Below are positions 22,401 to 33,382 of a stretch of DNA of 64,000 nucleotides, piece after piece (positions within the stretch are counted from its first letter, which is position 1; every line of letters begins with the position of its first letter). Below the pieces are notes generated by a model, which saw only the letters and a list, made by a program, of their open reading frames with translations, was not told the DNA's origin and searched no databases. Position numbers and translations under genes: made by a program. The DNA comes from Agaricus subrufescens (taxonomy: Eukaryota > Basidiomycota > Agaricomycetes > Agaricales > Agaricaceae). Location of the stretch: NCBI GenBank assembly GCA_029945375.1, contig CM057065.1, forward strand, positions 2,356,001-2,420,000. The letters are read 5' to 3'.

Positions 22401-25391
22401 TTATCTTATCTTATCTCATTGCACCGACGTATCCGAGTCGACCGCTACCCCAATTAGATCATTCGACCTGGCAGCCACACCATCGACCAAGCAGCGCCCA
22501 TAAAGCCACTTTTATCAAGTTACATACAAACCTCCACCCCCACACCTGACAACGGGGTTAAGTCGCTCCACAAGGAGTTGGTACCTCGCCATATGGTGAG
22601 CTGTCCCCTATATTAGAACACCAGGTACGAACACTTCAATCGGTGGTTGTAGTAAAAAAATAGATTGACCGCCGAAAAGCACTTTCCGAAACACGGGAGA
22701 CAGGAAAGGGCAAGAAAAAAATCACGGACACCATTATAACTCGAGATTTTGGCAGCGGCTTCAATGCAAGGAGGGATGACGTGAGAACCCTATTCAAATA
22801 TAGATATTGACTGTTGGGAGGGGTATTGATCAACCTTTGATGAAGACACTACCATCATGGTTCTTCGGAACGGCAATCTAGCGAGAACAATAAGCATGGC
22901 CGCATTAAGAAAAACCGGTAAAACCAGATAACGAGTAGACTTTAGAACTCCTGCCCCACTCAAACAGCGAAATGAAGCGGGCGTCTTGGGAGGTATGGGT
23001 CGAGGGGAACGGGAGAAGCTTTTTTTATTGATTAACGAAGGGATACGCCAGAAGAATTCTTATGAATCTCGGGAATTAGAAAATTGCATTCCGATGATGA
23101 GGAAACCTGAAGCTTGTTGACGAAGCCAGTGTCTACGCGTCATGGTCTTATGTGACTATATCGAGGCGCAAGGCGATCTAACGCACCAACCCGAGCATAA
23201 TTTTGAGCTTTGCGAACCATGATCCAGAAAACCATTCATCATACTTAATGCTCACTGACATGATCGTCTCGAGGCATAAGCATGGTTCATCCAACTTTAG
23301 GAAACACAGAGCGAAAATCCATCATCCATTTCGAAAACCCTCGTTATCGCCATACTGATAAAAGCAATCACTACAAATTATCAATGAAAATTTCTGATCT
23401 GATGTCAGTAGACAATAAAAAACGCATGTCCCGCTGAGGGTCGGAGGTGACAAATCTTTCCTTTCATGAAGGTCCTCACTTCTCTTCGTGATCGTTGGCA
23501 ACACAACACGCTAGAGGCAGGATAATGAAGGGTCCGAGTTGTCTTGGATACGCTGGTCCGCACCAGACTGAATGAAGCGTTGGAAAAGTGTAAGTAAAGG
23601 GCACAATCTTCCATTGCAGCGATCGTTGGCATGCCATGATGAACGAAATAGTTGTGAACTAGTGGCTGTTAACTCAATGGGCGGAGACAGAACTACTCAA
23701 CGTCAGTAGCGAGTTAAGATCCTCGTAGATAGTATTGAAAGTCAGATCGCCGTTAGAGCAGTTGTCAATAGCTTAAGACAAGTATGGGTATAGTCTAAAT
23801 CGTTGGTCTAGAAAGTTCTTTCAGAGAACAGAATCAAGGCCTACAGGCCCTATTCACCTGTACATAGAGGCTGATATTGTTGCAACACGTTTTTTCAAAA
23901 CAAAAAGAAATCTCCCCAACGTTAATAGTAGTAACAATCTACACAGCCGACCCCCAGATATTAGAAACAGAGCCCAAAAACCCCACCTCCAGCTCCTCTT
24001 CTAACGTATCAACCGTTGCCAGCGCTGGGCTCGTGCCCAAGGTAACTCAAGGGTTTGACTCGCCACATTGCCACTAACAGTCTCAATAACAATAAGAAAG
24101 AAACAAAGTTGCTTATTCAATCACTCGTTTCATGGTCAGGCCCCGTGCCGGCGAATCAAATAAACGTAAATCAGCAGCTTAACAATCAAACATGCACCCG
24201 GCAGTCAATACACTACCGACGCGGATCCAGGCTCTAACGATGACATATACGAACTTTGATCCTCACATGATATATCCAATTCAATACCGGAGGATAGGTG
24301 GGAACATAATGAATTGGGATATTTTCGAGATTTGGTAAAGATAATCAGCCTGAGGATCCCAGTTTACATCAAGGAGTAAGTGGTTCACAACTCTTTGAAC
24401 GAAACACGTTCCAACGCCTCAAAGAAAAATTCCAAAAACGTGAGATGTCACTGAAAGGAAAAAATCGCGGAGAATATTTGCACCATAAAGTGAACAAGGC
24501 CAGAAGTCCTTTGAACAATCCTTAACAAGTTAGTATATCATCGCACAGACTGTAACCCCAATTCCATCCAACATTTTCTCGAACGAAAAAAGGGTGCGAA
24601 AGCACGAAACACACCAGGATCATCATAGTACCACAAGCCGCGGCGCCACCGTCACCTCACTGACATGACTCATCTCACGGGCACGCTTCGACCATTAGTA
24701 CCTCAATAAAGTTTCTCTATACTTCATTTAGGAGCGTGCCCTTTTCCCATAACTGTGTTTTTTGCGCACCCGGTCCCACACGGTACTTCTTTCCATTTAC
24801 CAAAACGGGTTGTGCGAGCCTCATGATACGATGAGTAATATAATCAATTGAACCAGCTGTCCTTCTCCGATCGAGGAGATCAAGTCAATTTCAGACCCTA
24901 GAAGACAGAAAGGAAAATGTGACGTGGGTAATATAAGAGTCGGCGGATCACATCGAGGTAGGCGCCAGACGCGGTCATCATCTTCATAATACAGCTGAGG
25001 ACGCATATCTCCATTATAATTTCTCAACAGGCCATGTGCGTTTGTGCGAGGCGGTCAATCTCCACTACCTTTCACATTCGCCCACAGCGAAGGGGTAGAT
25101 TGTCTTTTTGAATACCAAAATGAGACGTGCGAGCCTCATGTACCATCAGAAGCGTCAACCTTTCTGCTTGACCCACATAAGAAATTCTTCGAACCTATCA
25201 GATCATAATGGCGAACGGTTTATTTTGGGGCAAGTTCGTTAAAGAGACATATTTAATCTATGACATAAGAATAAACAATTGATGGTAGTGGCTCTCCAAA
25301 GAAGTGGTATACACAAGAAAACAGGACAAGCAAGTGATCGACAACACGTAAATGAGAGGGAATGCGATGAATCAATGTATCCCACGTAACA
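16472..25391. other. About 8.9 kb gene desert, no gene recognised
   Basis: I found no family motif or credible exon chain on either strand. The longest frames, at 16908-17246 and 19756-20220 (minus), have no recognisable domain. Weak recurring patches are present. CATTTGGG plus similar flanks occurs at about 18170, 19805 and 20610 on the minus strand and at 19323 on the plus strand. A diverged patch with GTGCGAGCCTCATG occurs at 24812 and 25127. These could be decayed mobile-element remains, but no terminal repeats, transposase or reverse-transcriptase motif is visible. Confidence 0.45.
24796..25141 (+). repeat. Diverged direct repeat pair containing GTGCGAGCCTCATG
   Basis: GTGCGAGCCTCATG is exact at 24812-24825 and 25127-25140. 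The upstream flanks are also alike (TACCAAAAC and TACCAAAAT), and a TAC/ATAC follows each. The alike stretch is about 40-70 bp. A looser relative, GCAAGCCTCATGC, directly precedes a 17-base A run at 31183. Confidence 0.45.
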
Positions 25392-26750
25392 CTAAAAACC
25401 GATAACATGTTCAAATTCTCCATCTTCCTCCGGGTCCAACCTTCCGGTATCCCTATACCCAACCCTCTGAACCAGATCAATTTCCCACTCGACTCTAGCT
25501 AACCTTTTTCGATTCTTATTCCTGCATCTTCTTGATGGCGATGGCATGGGAGCTGAGGGATGATGATCAGAAGAAGAGAGGTAATTCTCCAGATAGGAAG
25601 GGGCATCATCGTCATCTTCATCGTCAGAAAGGGAGATAGGGATTGAGATGATGGAAGAGGTCGAGGATGACGACGACGAAGAGGTGGAATGATAGTGGTG
25701 ATGATGATCAGGAGAGGGGTCCGGTGATCGTCTATTGATGTAGACAGATCTCATTAAGTTATCAAGGCAATATCGTCTAACTGATGCTTCTCGAGGGTTG
25801 AATATTGTCGAGTTGGGATGTTTTTCGCGGTGCTCCTGGGCTTTAGTCCAGATATCGGAGGATGATGCTGAAGAGAAGAAGGAGGAGGAGGAAGGACGAC
25901 CATTCGTCCAGGTACCCCACTCCGCGTTGGGCGGGAGTGGGTCAGGTAGAATGTAGAATCTCGACGACGTGAGACAGTTCGCTAACAAGGTCCTCCACCG
26001 AGTAAGCTCTGCAGTGTACTTTTCTCTCGCAGAGGCGTCGGGAGTACATGTCGGCCGTGGAAACCGAGCTAGGCCAAGAACGACTGAACGCAGCTTGGGG
26101 AATTCAGTCATGTCCAGAAGCCATTCTATTTTGTGTGCAATAAGACGGATATGGTCTTCGGGTAGCTCAGCTCGAGTGGTGGCGGCTATATGCGTCAAAT
26201 TGGGAAGATCGGCGAGGGTGGAGCAGCCATGAGAATCGAAACTGGAGGTGAGCATGTGCGTCACCTGGCCGAAAATGGGATCGCGCCAGTTGACGGGGCG
26301 GGGGCTGCCGTGGTGGAGGAGCATGATGCGCCGGGGGCGCACACGGTGTTCGCGCAGCCAGAACGCGTTGGAGGAGAGATTACGCGAGGTGATCGCGAGA
26401 CAGTGGAGACGAGCGAAGACGGGGCCTATGCGGGCGAGAGCATCTTCGATGGAGGGGAGAGACTCGCGGAGGAGGAGGGCGAGGGCGGCGGTGTTGTAGG
26501 TGGAGAGGGCGCGGGGGATGCGCTGGGCGGGCCTGCGGAACTTGGTGAAGGGGGGGAGGATGGTGTTGGTGGCGGCGAGGACGTCGTGGGGGGTTTCGAG
26601 GGCGATGACGCGGAAGATGATGGGGAGGACGAGGACGTTGGTGTCGCGGGAGACGAGGCGGAGCTTGCGGGCGAGGTGGTCGCTGTCTGCGGCGACGAGG
26701 GCGAGGATGAGGTGCTTGAGCTCGACGGGGAGGGCGGGCCACAGGGACAT
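25392..26750 (-). CDS. F-box-like domain protein, function unknown
   Basis: A single uninterrupted frame encodes about 452 residues. The start is placed at MSLWPALPVELKHLIL because the F-box-like LPVELKHLIL with the following VAADSDHLARKLRLVSR and LPIIFRVI block is normally N-terminal in mushroom proteins; an in-frame ATG nine codons upstream (26777) is possible. The middle (about residues 110-270) resembles a leucine-rich folded region of such proteins. The C-terminal third is low-complexity: histidine/serine runs near HHHHYHSTSSSS, an acidic DDEDDDDA stretch, then a basic RRCRNKNRKR. F-box proteins pick substrates for SCF ubiquitin ligases; the target is unknown. The 5' half is much richer in G+C than its surroundings. 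Confidence 0.75.
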   Translation of the reverse strand: MSLWPALPVELKHLILALVAADSDHLARKLRLVSRDTNVLVLPIIFRVIALETPHDVLAATNTILPPFTKFRRPAQRIPRALSTYNTAALALLLRESLPSIEDALARIGPVFARLHCLAITSRNLSSNAFWLREHRVRPRRIMLLHHGSPRPVNWRDPIFGQVTHMLTSSFDSHGCSTLADLPNLTHIAATTRAELPEDHIRLIAHKIEWLLDMTEFPKLRSVVLGLARFPRPTCTPDASAREKYTAELTRWRTLLANCLTSSRFYILPDPLPPNAEWGTWTNGRPSSSSFFSSASSSDIWTKAQEHREKHPNSTIFNPREASVRRYCLDNLMRSVYINRRSPDPSPDHHHHYHSTSSSSSSSTSSIISIPISLSDDEDDDDAPSYLENYLSSSDHHPSAPMPSPSRRCRNKNRKRLARVEWEIDLVQRVGYRDTGRLDPEEDGEFEHVIGF

Positions 26751-28012
26751 AGTGAGCAGACGGAAAGCGCAAACCAAGCCGAGCCAGATCGCCCATCAGC
26801 GTACCACTGCTCTGGGCCTGATCTGCCATTCCGGGCTTCCATTCTGCTCCATCCCCCGCAACACCTCTTCCTGCGTCCTCTTGCGGTCTGCGCGGCCGCG
26901 CTGAGAAATCTCGTCAGTTGATGCACTACCGTCGTGCCACCAGAAGCGCACTTGGCCATGACTCATCACAGTTCCATTTTCATCACTTTTCTAGTATACA
27001 ACCTGAACTTTATATACCCATCACGGACTTTGACATATTTCTTTCCTTTTCGATAAACCGACCCAGCAGCCGTATCCAATCCGGGGCTCACTTGGCCCTT
27101 CCGATCGTTTCTGCCGACGAAATTCGCACATTCCACCCAAACTCACTAGGCCCCACGGGCAAATTCTGTGCGACGGCCACAGGCGGCTTTGCACTTCAAA
27201 GACCCATTTGCACGACATAGCCAATTCGACAGGGGTTAAACAAAGCAGCAGAGCAGTAGCCCTGAATTTTTATTCTCTTGCATTCGGTGGGACACACAAA
27301 GCACATTCAGAATGTTAAAAGGGTCGTCGCCCACGAGCTCCATAAAATGGTATGATGCCCCTGATCTCTGGCTTTTTCGATCATCTTGTCTAGCGCGTCC
27401 GGCCCAACCAATGCAGAAATGTCCTGCCGATCGGGTTTCGAGGTGACTGTAACCTGACGTCCTCCATCTCAAGGTTGCTGCCGTCGTCCTGGTACAATTA
27501 AACGCCGATGACTTCACGAACAATTACTGCCAGACATAAAAGAAGAAAGGCACAAAAGATATTCTCTACGGACCATGAGGTGGCAGTGTCCAACGGTACC
27601 GTAAGGATCTATGTGGAATGGCCTCTCCGATCCACATCACACTCGAAAAGAAAAAAGCGCAAAACAAAATAGGCAAACTAGGATTAAACAAGATCGACCA
27701 TCACTCCATGCATCTTATTCATTTCAATGGACGGTACAATTAGACAATTCAAAAAGCATATGCTTGACCACCAATCAGGTTCACCTTTCCACTAAATTTC
27801 AATACTCAAACACCGCCGTTTCCGCCCGGAACATCCTCCACCCACAAAAATCAGACTTAGAGTACCCGGTACCGGATGACCTACTTCCTAAACGACTCGG
27901 ATTATCCAATAAGCAATTTCCTAACGGCTATACACCTACCCTCGTCCGAGAGGCCGTTCTTTTCTTCGGTCAAGTGCCAAGAGCATTATTGTATCCCGAT
28001 GCCGAATGCAGT

Positions 28013-28054
28013 CATACACATGTAGCCTCCCATCATACACATGTAGCCTCCCAT
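28013..28054 (+). repeat. Two exact 21-bp tandem units
   Basis: The unit CATACACATGTAGCCTCCC plus AT occurs twice head to tail without mismatch. It has no evident function. Confidence 0.9.
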
Positions 28055-31000
28055 ATGCGACTCGGGATGCGAAACCTTCGGATGTACGTCATGCTCCTCA
28101 ACTTCGTCCCTCGACCCGCCACCATACATTCCCCAAAATATGACTGATTGTGTCATCACAATGGCTCAAAGAACCTTCTACCATCACAAGCTACCGTCCT
28201 TCTGAAATTTTCATGTTCGAAAACCGTAATCCTAAAAATTTAACCCATGTGATTTCCACGCCGCAACATGTGCATATTCTCTTCCCAAAACTGCGTAAGA
28301 AGGTTACTCGAGGATATCTATAGCTTAAAGAAGCGAGTGGAAGAATCTTTCCAAAAAAAGAATTATTGTTATTTGTACATACTTGGTCTAGATTTGTGGC
28401 GCTGCTCGGTCTGGCAGGACTTGACCGACCTTTCTATATCGTATCAGAGGTCAATGCATACTACCAACGGCCTGATTCAACGCCGAGGCAGTCGATCGGA
28501 CACGACTAACAAACTACGAGCCTAGCGGGGCCCGATGCCAGGCTTCTACTTCGTTCTTTCTAACACAAGGTTAATTCTCAGAATTCTAATTTTTTTTCAG
28601 GGTACACATTCCTCGGTGCTGGACCAACTCTGTCAGCAAAAGATTCTCATACTATACAATACATTCTCCACGGACGTGTTCCTCGGAACAACTATGTACA
28701 GGACTGTCTTTGTAACACAAAAACAAATTGCCGACCGGAACGCTAAAAAGCCACACGCGAACTTTTCGTCGAATGGAAGAAATTTATTTTTTCTTTCTCG
28801 AAATTTCTTTTTTTTTCTGTCGATATGATCTTCACTCTAGTGAGCTCGAACATTAATAACAATCCAGAAAATTCAATAGAATTGTTCATGCGCTACCCGA
28901 ACTGCAAGCCTATTTAAATGAATCAACATGTCCCTGAATCTTTCATTGAACTCTCAGTGGACAAATGACGTCTCCCCATACCCGGTCCGAAATTACTAAA
29001 GGAAGTACTCTATTCGCTAGAGACTTGCCTTACCCCGCAAACAATTCACCTGTCCTTTAGTAAAATGAGACATATCCCAATACTGTCCGATCATGGCAAA
29101 CTTCATACCTGCATTGCCGACAGTGACCGTGCGATTCGTTCAACCCAGACCGTTGAGATCTCTAATAAAGCTGCGAACCAGTTGCTTGGCCAGTGGGGTC
29201 AGGATTTCCCAGCTCGGTTGTAAAATGGAATCCTAGAGCCACTCTCCGAGAACCCCAGAACTTAATAGCATCTCAGCACTGCCCAGTCCCATGTATTCCT
29301 AAACTTGGAGTATAGGATGACGAACCATAAGTTCCCTCTGACAAGCCAAACTCTCACCGGCGATCAAGCTGTTAATGTCTGCCTTGTGCCCTACTTGTCA
29401 ATCTGCACAGGAAACGGTGGACTCGGACATATAGAAGTACCACCAACAACGGACTATACCTCGAAATACCCACAAACGGCTTTCACATACCGTTCATCAA
29501 ACACCCACTTATGCCCTTCACAATTATCAATACCCCACCATAAATCATGTGAAATCACACTTTACACAGCTTAGACGTTTTAAAACAGCGACTTGCACTG
29601 ATAAATGATCCTCAGCCACGTTTTATGACCGGGGTACGCACAGCCTATGCAGAAAAGAAGCCCAGTATACCTCAATCAAATGTTCACTTCCGTATTGCTC
29701 GCGTGTCCGTAACCATGAAGGCTGATCATACTCCTGCCCCCCCTCCGCGTCGATTCCATGTGTTTATCGAGTTCATGGCCTTTAGCTGTGCCTGCTATAT
29801 CAATCATTTACTATAAGCCCACGTTTGATTGGTCAAGCGTCTTAAAATAACTCAAGGCGCCTAACGCAAAACTCGCGTTTTTGAGGCTCTAAACCGCAGC
29901 CATGCTCAAAAATTATAGACACACGAGCACCAAGAAAAATGGGTCAAATATTTCAATTATTCAAATTTTTCGAACCAGAGAGAGCTCTGGTAAGCATAGT
30001 CCAACGCACAGACCAAGGTCGACGAGTCAATCAATCCTGTACAGTCTCATCAAACTGGTCCTATTTATATCACTCGACATCAATCCTATACGCCAACAGT
30101 CTTCTAATAGAAGGATAGAAGGCCTCATAGTACAAGGAGGCTATGAACTTGATAAACACATGCCCGGTGTGATTTTGATTGACCCAGCAACAATATTCTC
30201 GGTTGCAAGGGTGCTTACACAGGAGCCATAAACCGAATGATGGCCTGTGACGTTCCTTTCAATATTAGGAAAAGCTAGAAGTACACATTGTTGCCGAGGA
30301 CATAAGCTGAGCTGATCATCAATGTCATATACCCTCCAGAACTGCGCTTCTGGCGAGAAATGGCACAAACATAACAGACCCTTGTTGGACAGCCCTACGC
30401 CGCCGAGTTTGAAAGTTCGAGGTGAGCTTGAGAATGAGGCTGACGAACTGCACAGCATTCGTGTCTGTCTTAGATGAATGTAGTTTCAGCGTGTATGTGT
30501 TCTTGTGGCGTTGAGACTTGACGCTGGTTTGAGTCGTCTGCGAGAGTATTCACTTTGAGGATGACATAAGAGGGTCAAGTTCCGCCGGGTGAGGCCGACG
30601 GCTGTGAGCATTCTATTTTAAGAACATAGCATAGGGAATCAGCTTCAGAGTCGCCTCGGATGAAGACCAACTCATGCGGCGCGCAAGTACGCGTATGATA
30701 TTCGGGAGTATAAAACAAAACTCGTTCAGGTTCCATTTGGTATAGTTTCCTGTGAGAAGTGATGGGATAAACTTATCGCCCCTCTATGTACGATTGTTCT
30801 AAACAAGTGAACTTTGATCAAATGTGCGTAATTAGCACACGTACACTTGGCGCCCGCATAACTTGAATGATCAGTCATCATATGAAAGTGAGTCACGGCT
30901 TTCTACGGAGGTGCAGGGATGGACCCACAGGGGTCGCACACCAATCCTAGGTCATGAGTATCTATGATATAAACTTGAGTGTTTTTGTTTTCTTTACCCA

Positions 31001-31182
31001 AGAAAGTTAGTGTTTATCAATATATCGTTAACTAAACATCTAGACCACGATTAAGTTTCTAATTGAGTGACACCGAATTAGCCGCCGAAAATTTCCAACA
31101 CAATCACCATTGTCAATAGTAAATCTACTGCTCAGAATGTTATCTTACAACCACGGCAGTTCGCCCCTTGCAAGCCTCATGC

Positions 31183-31199
31183 AAAAAAAAAAAAAAAAA
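31183..31199 (+). repeat. Poly-A run of 17 bases
   Basis: This is an isolated A17 tract after GCAAGCCTCATGC. It could be the tail of an old retroposed copy or replication slippage; no target-site duplication was established. Confidence 0.7.
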
Positions 31200-32010
31200 G
31201 TCTCAGCCATTGTCCCTGTGTCATTGTTTATTACCAAGCAAGTATACTGACACCGAGGTCGATATCGATCCCCGACACGATAAAAAAATTTTAGACGCCA
31301 CAGAGTAATAATGTTGTCACCTCCAAGTAGATGAAAGCATCCGCCTAGCGATCGGAGCGAATAACTACGTTATGCGTCCGAGTCGGGATATCGTTAACGA
31401 CTTGACAAGGCATTTTAAATTAAGTATAGATCAATATTTATCAAGTTGTTGCAGTCAATGTCAGTTAGGAATATTCGTTTCTTTAACTTCCCCAGGCGCC
31501 CAGCACGTCGCATCAAAAAAGAAGTCTCCGACCGAAAAACTTAGATCCGCTTGATTGCCCTTATTTGGTATTTTGAAGAGATCCCACACCCGCTCATCGC
31601 GAAACGTTTGGTGGTATAAACCGATGACCGAGCCCGGTTTGGTGTAATCACGTAAATGGTGGTCGAACCAGGCCAGGTCTCTCTTGTGGATCAGCGCTCC
31701 ATATCAGTGTGGATTCCTCTGAAGGTGTGCTTTCTCGGCAAAAAGATGCACCGGGGTGGGAGCAGACGATTGAAACCCAGGATCATGGTGAATAACAAAT
31801 TCCAAAAAGGGCTGTTCGCAGTCAGTAACCCATCTAATGCCCTAATCTGATTAAAGATAAAATGTACCACTACCTAACGCTAAAAGAAAGACAAACCCAG
31901 CAAAATCGTTATATGTACACTTCGGCCAATTGAGTGCACTCTCTACAGCTAAAATAAGGATCGATAAGGTACCTACGCCGCGTAAGATTCCAACATAGTA
32001 AGGATTCCAT

Positions 32011-33114
32011 CTAGTCCTCCATCTTGATTTGGTGTTCCGCCTCTTCCAATTTGATATCCAGATCGTCATCCTTGACTTTCTTCTGCTCCTTCAAATACGT
32101 CTTCAGTGGACAGTCCTCCCTCGCCCCCGCCTGTTTACATCCTTTACATTCGCGTCCATGCTGAAACATCAGCATATGCAATCCATACTTTAGTTCATTA
32201 GGAACTCGTAGGTCAAGATGAGCTTGAGCTGTAACGCGATTCGCTTTCGGCGGTATCCAGCCCAAAAGGCGAGATAAGCGAAAAACATGCGTGTCGACCG
32301 CGAATGAATCCCTCCCTATACAAAACATAAGAACACAAGAAGCAGTTTTTGGACCAACGCCGTTGTAAGAAAGCAGTTCGGCCATGACTTCTTCGTCTTT
32401 GAATATGGGCTTAGAGTCGGCATCTCGTTCGGTAAAATGTTGCAGCGAATACGATCCATGTTTCTCTTTCACAGCGTGGAGTAAGCCTTGTATCATCCCC
32501 GCCTTTTTATTTGCCAATCCCCCTGCACGTATAGCATCTACTACTTTCTGTTTTGGCGCGATAGCCATCGCCTCGAAATTGTTACGGCCAAAGGCCTGAT
32601 CCAGATTCGCTTTGGCTCTGGCGCAAATGGCTTGAGTGGTGTTTTGAGAGAGGATGGTACCGATAATGGCCTCGATGACGTTGGGGACGTTACCACATGT
32701 TTGCGCAGAGTTACTCGTATCTAGAGGAGGACGTCGAACGACTGGCTGATGAGCTTTGGTTAGAATATCGTGAACTTCTACGGCTTCTTCGGCTGTGGGA
32801 TGAAAGTGGTCGGGAAATGGCGATTCTGTAGTATATGTGGCTTGAAGTTTGATCTTCTTGGCTTTAGAAGGCGACTCTAGGGTAGGTGTACGAGAGAAAG
32901 ATGGGGTTGTGGAGGGTGGTATGCGAGATCGCTTCCGTGAGGGTGTTCTAGGGGTCACGGCAGCTGGAGACGCGTCTTTCTTGACTTTCGTCGGAGATAT
33001 CGAAGTCGCGTTTTTCCGTGTCAGACTTCTAGAGGGCGTGATGGGGATAACTACTTCAACGATGACCCGAGACTTCGATGGCGATTGACTACCAGCTTTC
33101 GGCTGAAGTTCCAT
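32011..33114 (-). CDS. HhH-GPD family DNA glycosylase (endonuclease III-like)
   Basis: This is a base-excision repair glycosylase. The N-terminal 110 residues are disordered, rich in S/T/P/K with repeated TPS(R/K) motifs and a probable nuclear signal (SRKRSR, KAKKIK). The catalytic domain starts near residue 125 with IEAIIGTILSQNTT. The helix-hairpin-helix is LSYNGVGPKTASCVLMF, whose lysine is the expected Schiff-base residue of bifunctional enzymes. The catalytic aspartate is in FAVDTHVFRLSRLLGW. Near the C-terminus only three cysteines (CKGC and a third eight residues on) stand where endonuclease III has four cluster ligands. The simple model starts at 33114 and gives 367 residues. An alternative adds an upstream exon (33167-33382) that splices in phase over this ATG. 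The target lesion cannot be told from sequence. Confidence 0.9.
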   Translation of the reverse strand: MELQPKAGSQSPSKSRVIVEVVIPITPSRSLTRKNATSISPTKVKKDASPAAVTPRTPSRKRSRIPPSTTPSFSRTPTLESPSKAKKIKLQATYTTESPFPDHFHPTAEEAVEVHDILTKAHQPVVRRPPLDTSNSAQTCGNVPNVIEAIIGTILSQNTTQAICARAKANLDQAFGRNNFEAMAIAPKQKVVDAIRAGGLANKKAGMIQGLLHAVKEKHGSYSLQHFTERDADSKPIFKDEEVMAELLSYNGVGPKTASCVLMFCIGRDSFAVDTHVFRLSRLLGWIPPKANRVTAQAHLDLRVPNELKYGLHMLMFQHGRECKGCKQAGAREDCPLKTYLKEQKKVKDDDLDIKLEEAEHQIKMED

Positions 33115-33166
33115 TCGAGCGCGTTAGTGACAGGAGTGGTTTGTTATGTAAGAAATAAAGCTTTAC

Positions 33167-33382
33167 CCGTTCAATAGGGGTGCCCGTGGGCAAGTAGTGC
33201 AGGGTAGCAAATCCGTCGCGGTCGAGCTGCACGGTTTCTCGGAACGGGTAGAGATTGAGTAACTCCCCGGTGCCTATGACGATCTTCTGTCCTTGACCCG
33301 ACGCCTGGCAGGAGAAATGCGACGGAACATCCAACCGCCCGCCGTTGCCATCCACAGTGACGTCACGCGAGTATGACGTCAA
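33167..33382 (-). other. Possible alternative 5' coding exon of the DNA glycosylase gene
   Basis: This minus-strand segment is open from ATG 33382 and reads MTSYSRDVTVDG through GELLNLYPFRE and DGFATLHYLPTGTPIER, exactly 72 codons. It is followed by a donor GTAAAG. A 64-bp intron would end at CTTCAG (33103) and join in phase to PKAGSQSP of the glycosylase. The reading is protein-like and the phase works, but I recognise no domain in it, so it remains a hypothesis. Confidence 0.45.

Larger units (their letters stand above)
26751..32010. other. About 5.3 kb intergenic, no gene recognised
   Basis: No family motif was found. A minus-strand stretch at 27290-27450 reads DALDKMIEKARDQGHHTI and could be a gene fragment, but no flanking exons are evident. 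A 21-bp unit is repeated twice at 28013-28054, and a 17-base A run lies at 31183-31199. The first few hundred bases are the F-box gene promoter. Confidence 0.4.

Noticed and set aside
26190..26921. Plus-strand 243-codon frame rich in G, E and D
   Set aside because: It is the antisense shadow of the G+C-rich 5' half of the F-box-like gene; its composition simply mirrors the codons of that gene.
27236..27523. Minus-strand stretch with DALDKMIEKARDQGHH wording
   Set aside because: It looks protein-like over about 35 residues, but frames are broken on both sides, no exon chain could be built and I do not recognise the family.
27611..28147. 178-codon plus-strand frame
   Set aside because: Its composition is that of translated spacer. 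It includes the 21-bp tandem repeat and shows no motif or splice signals.
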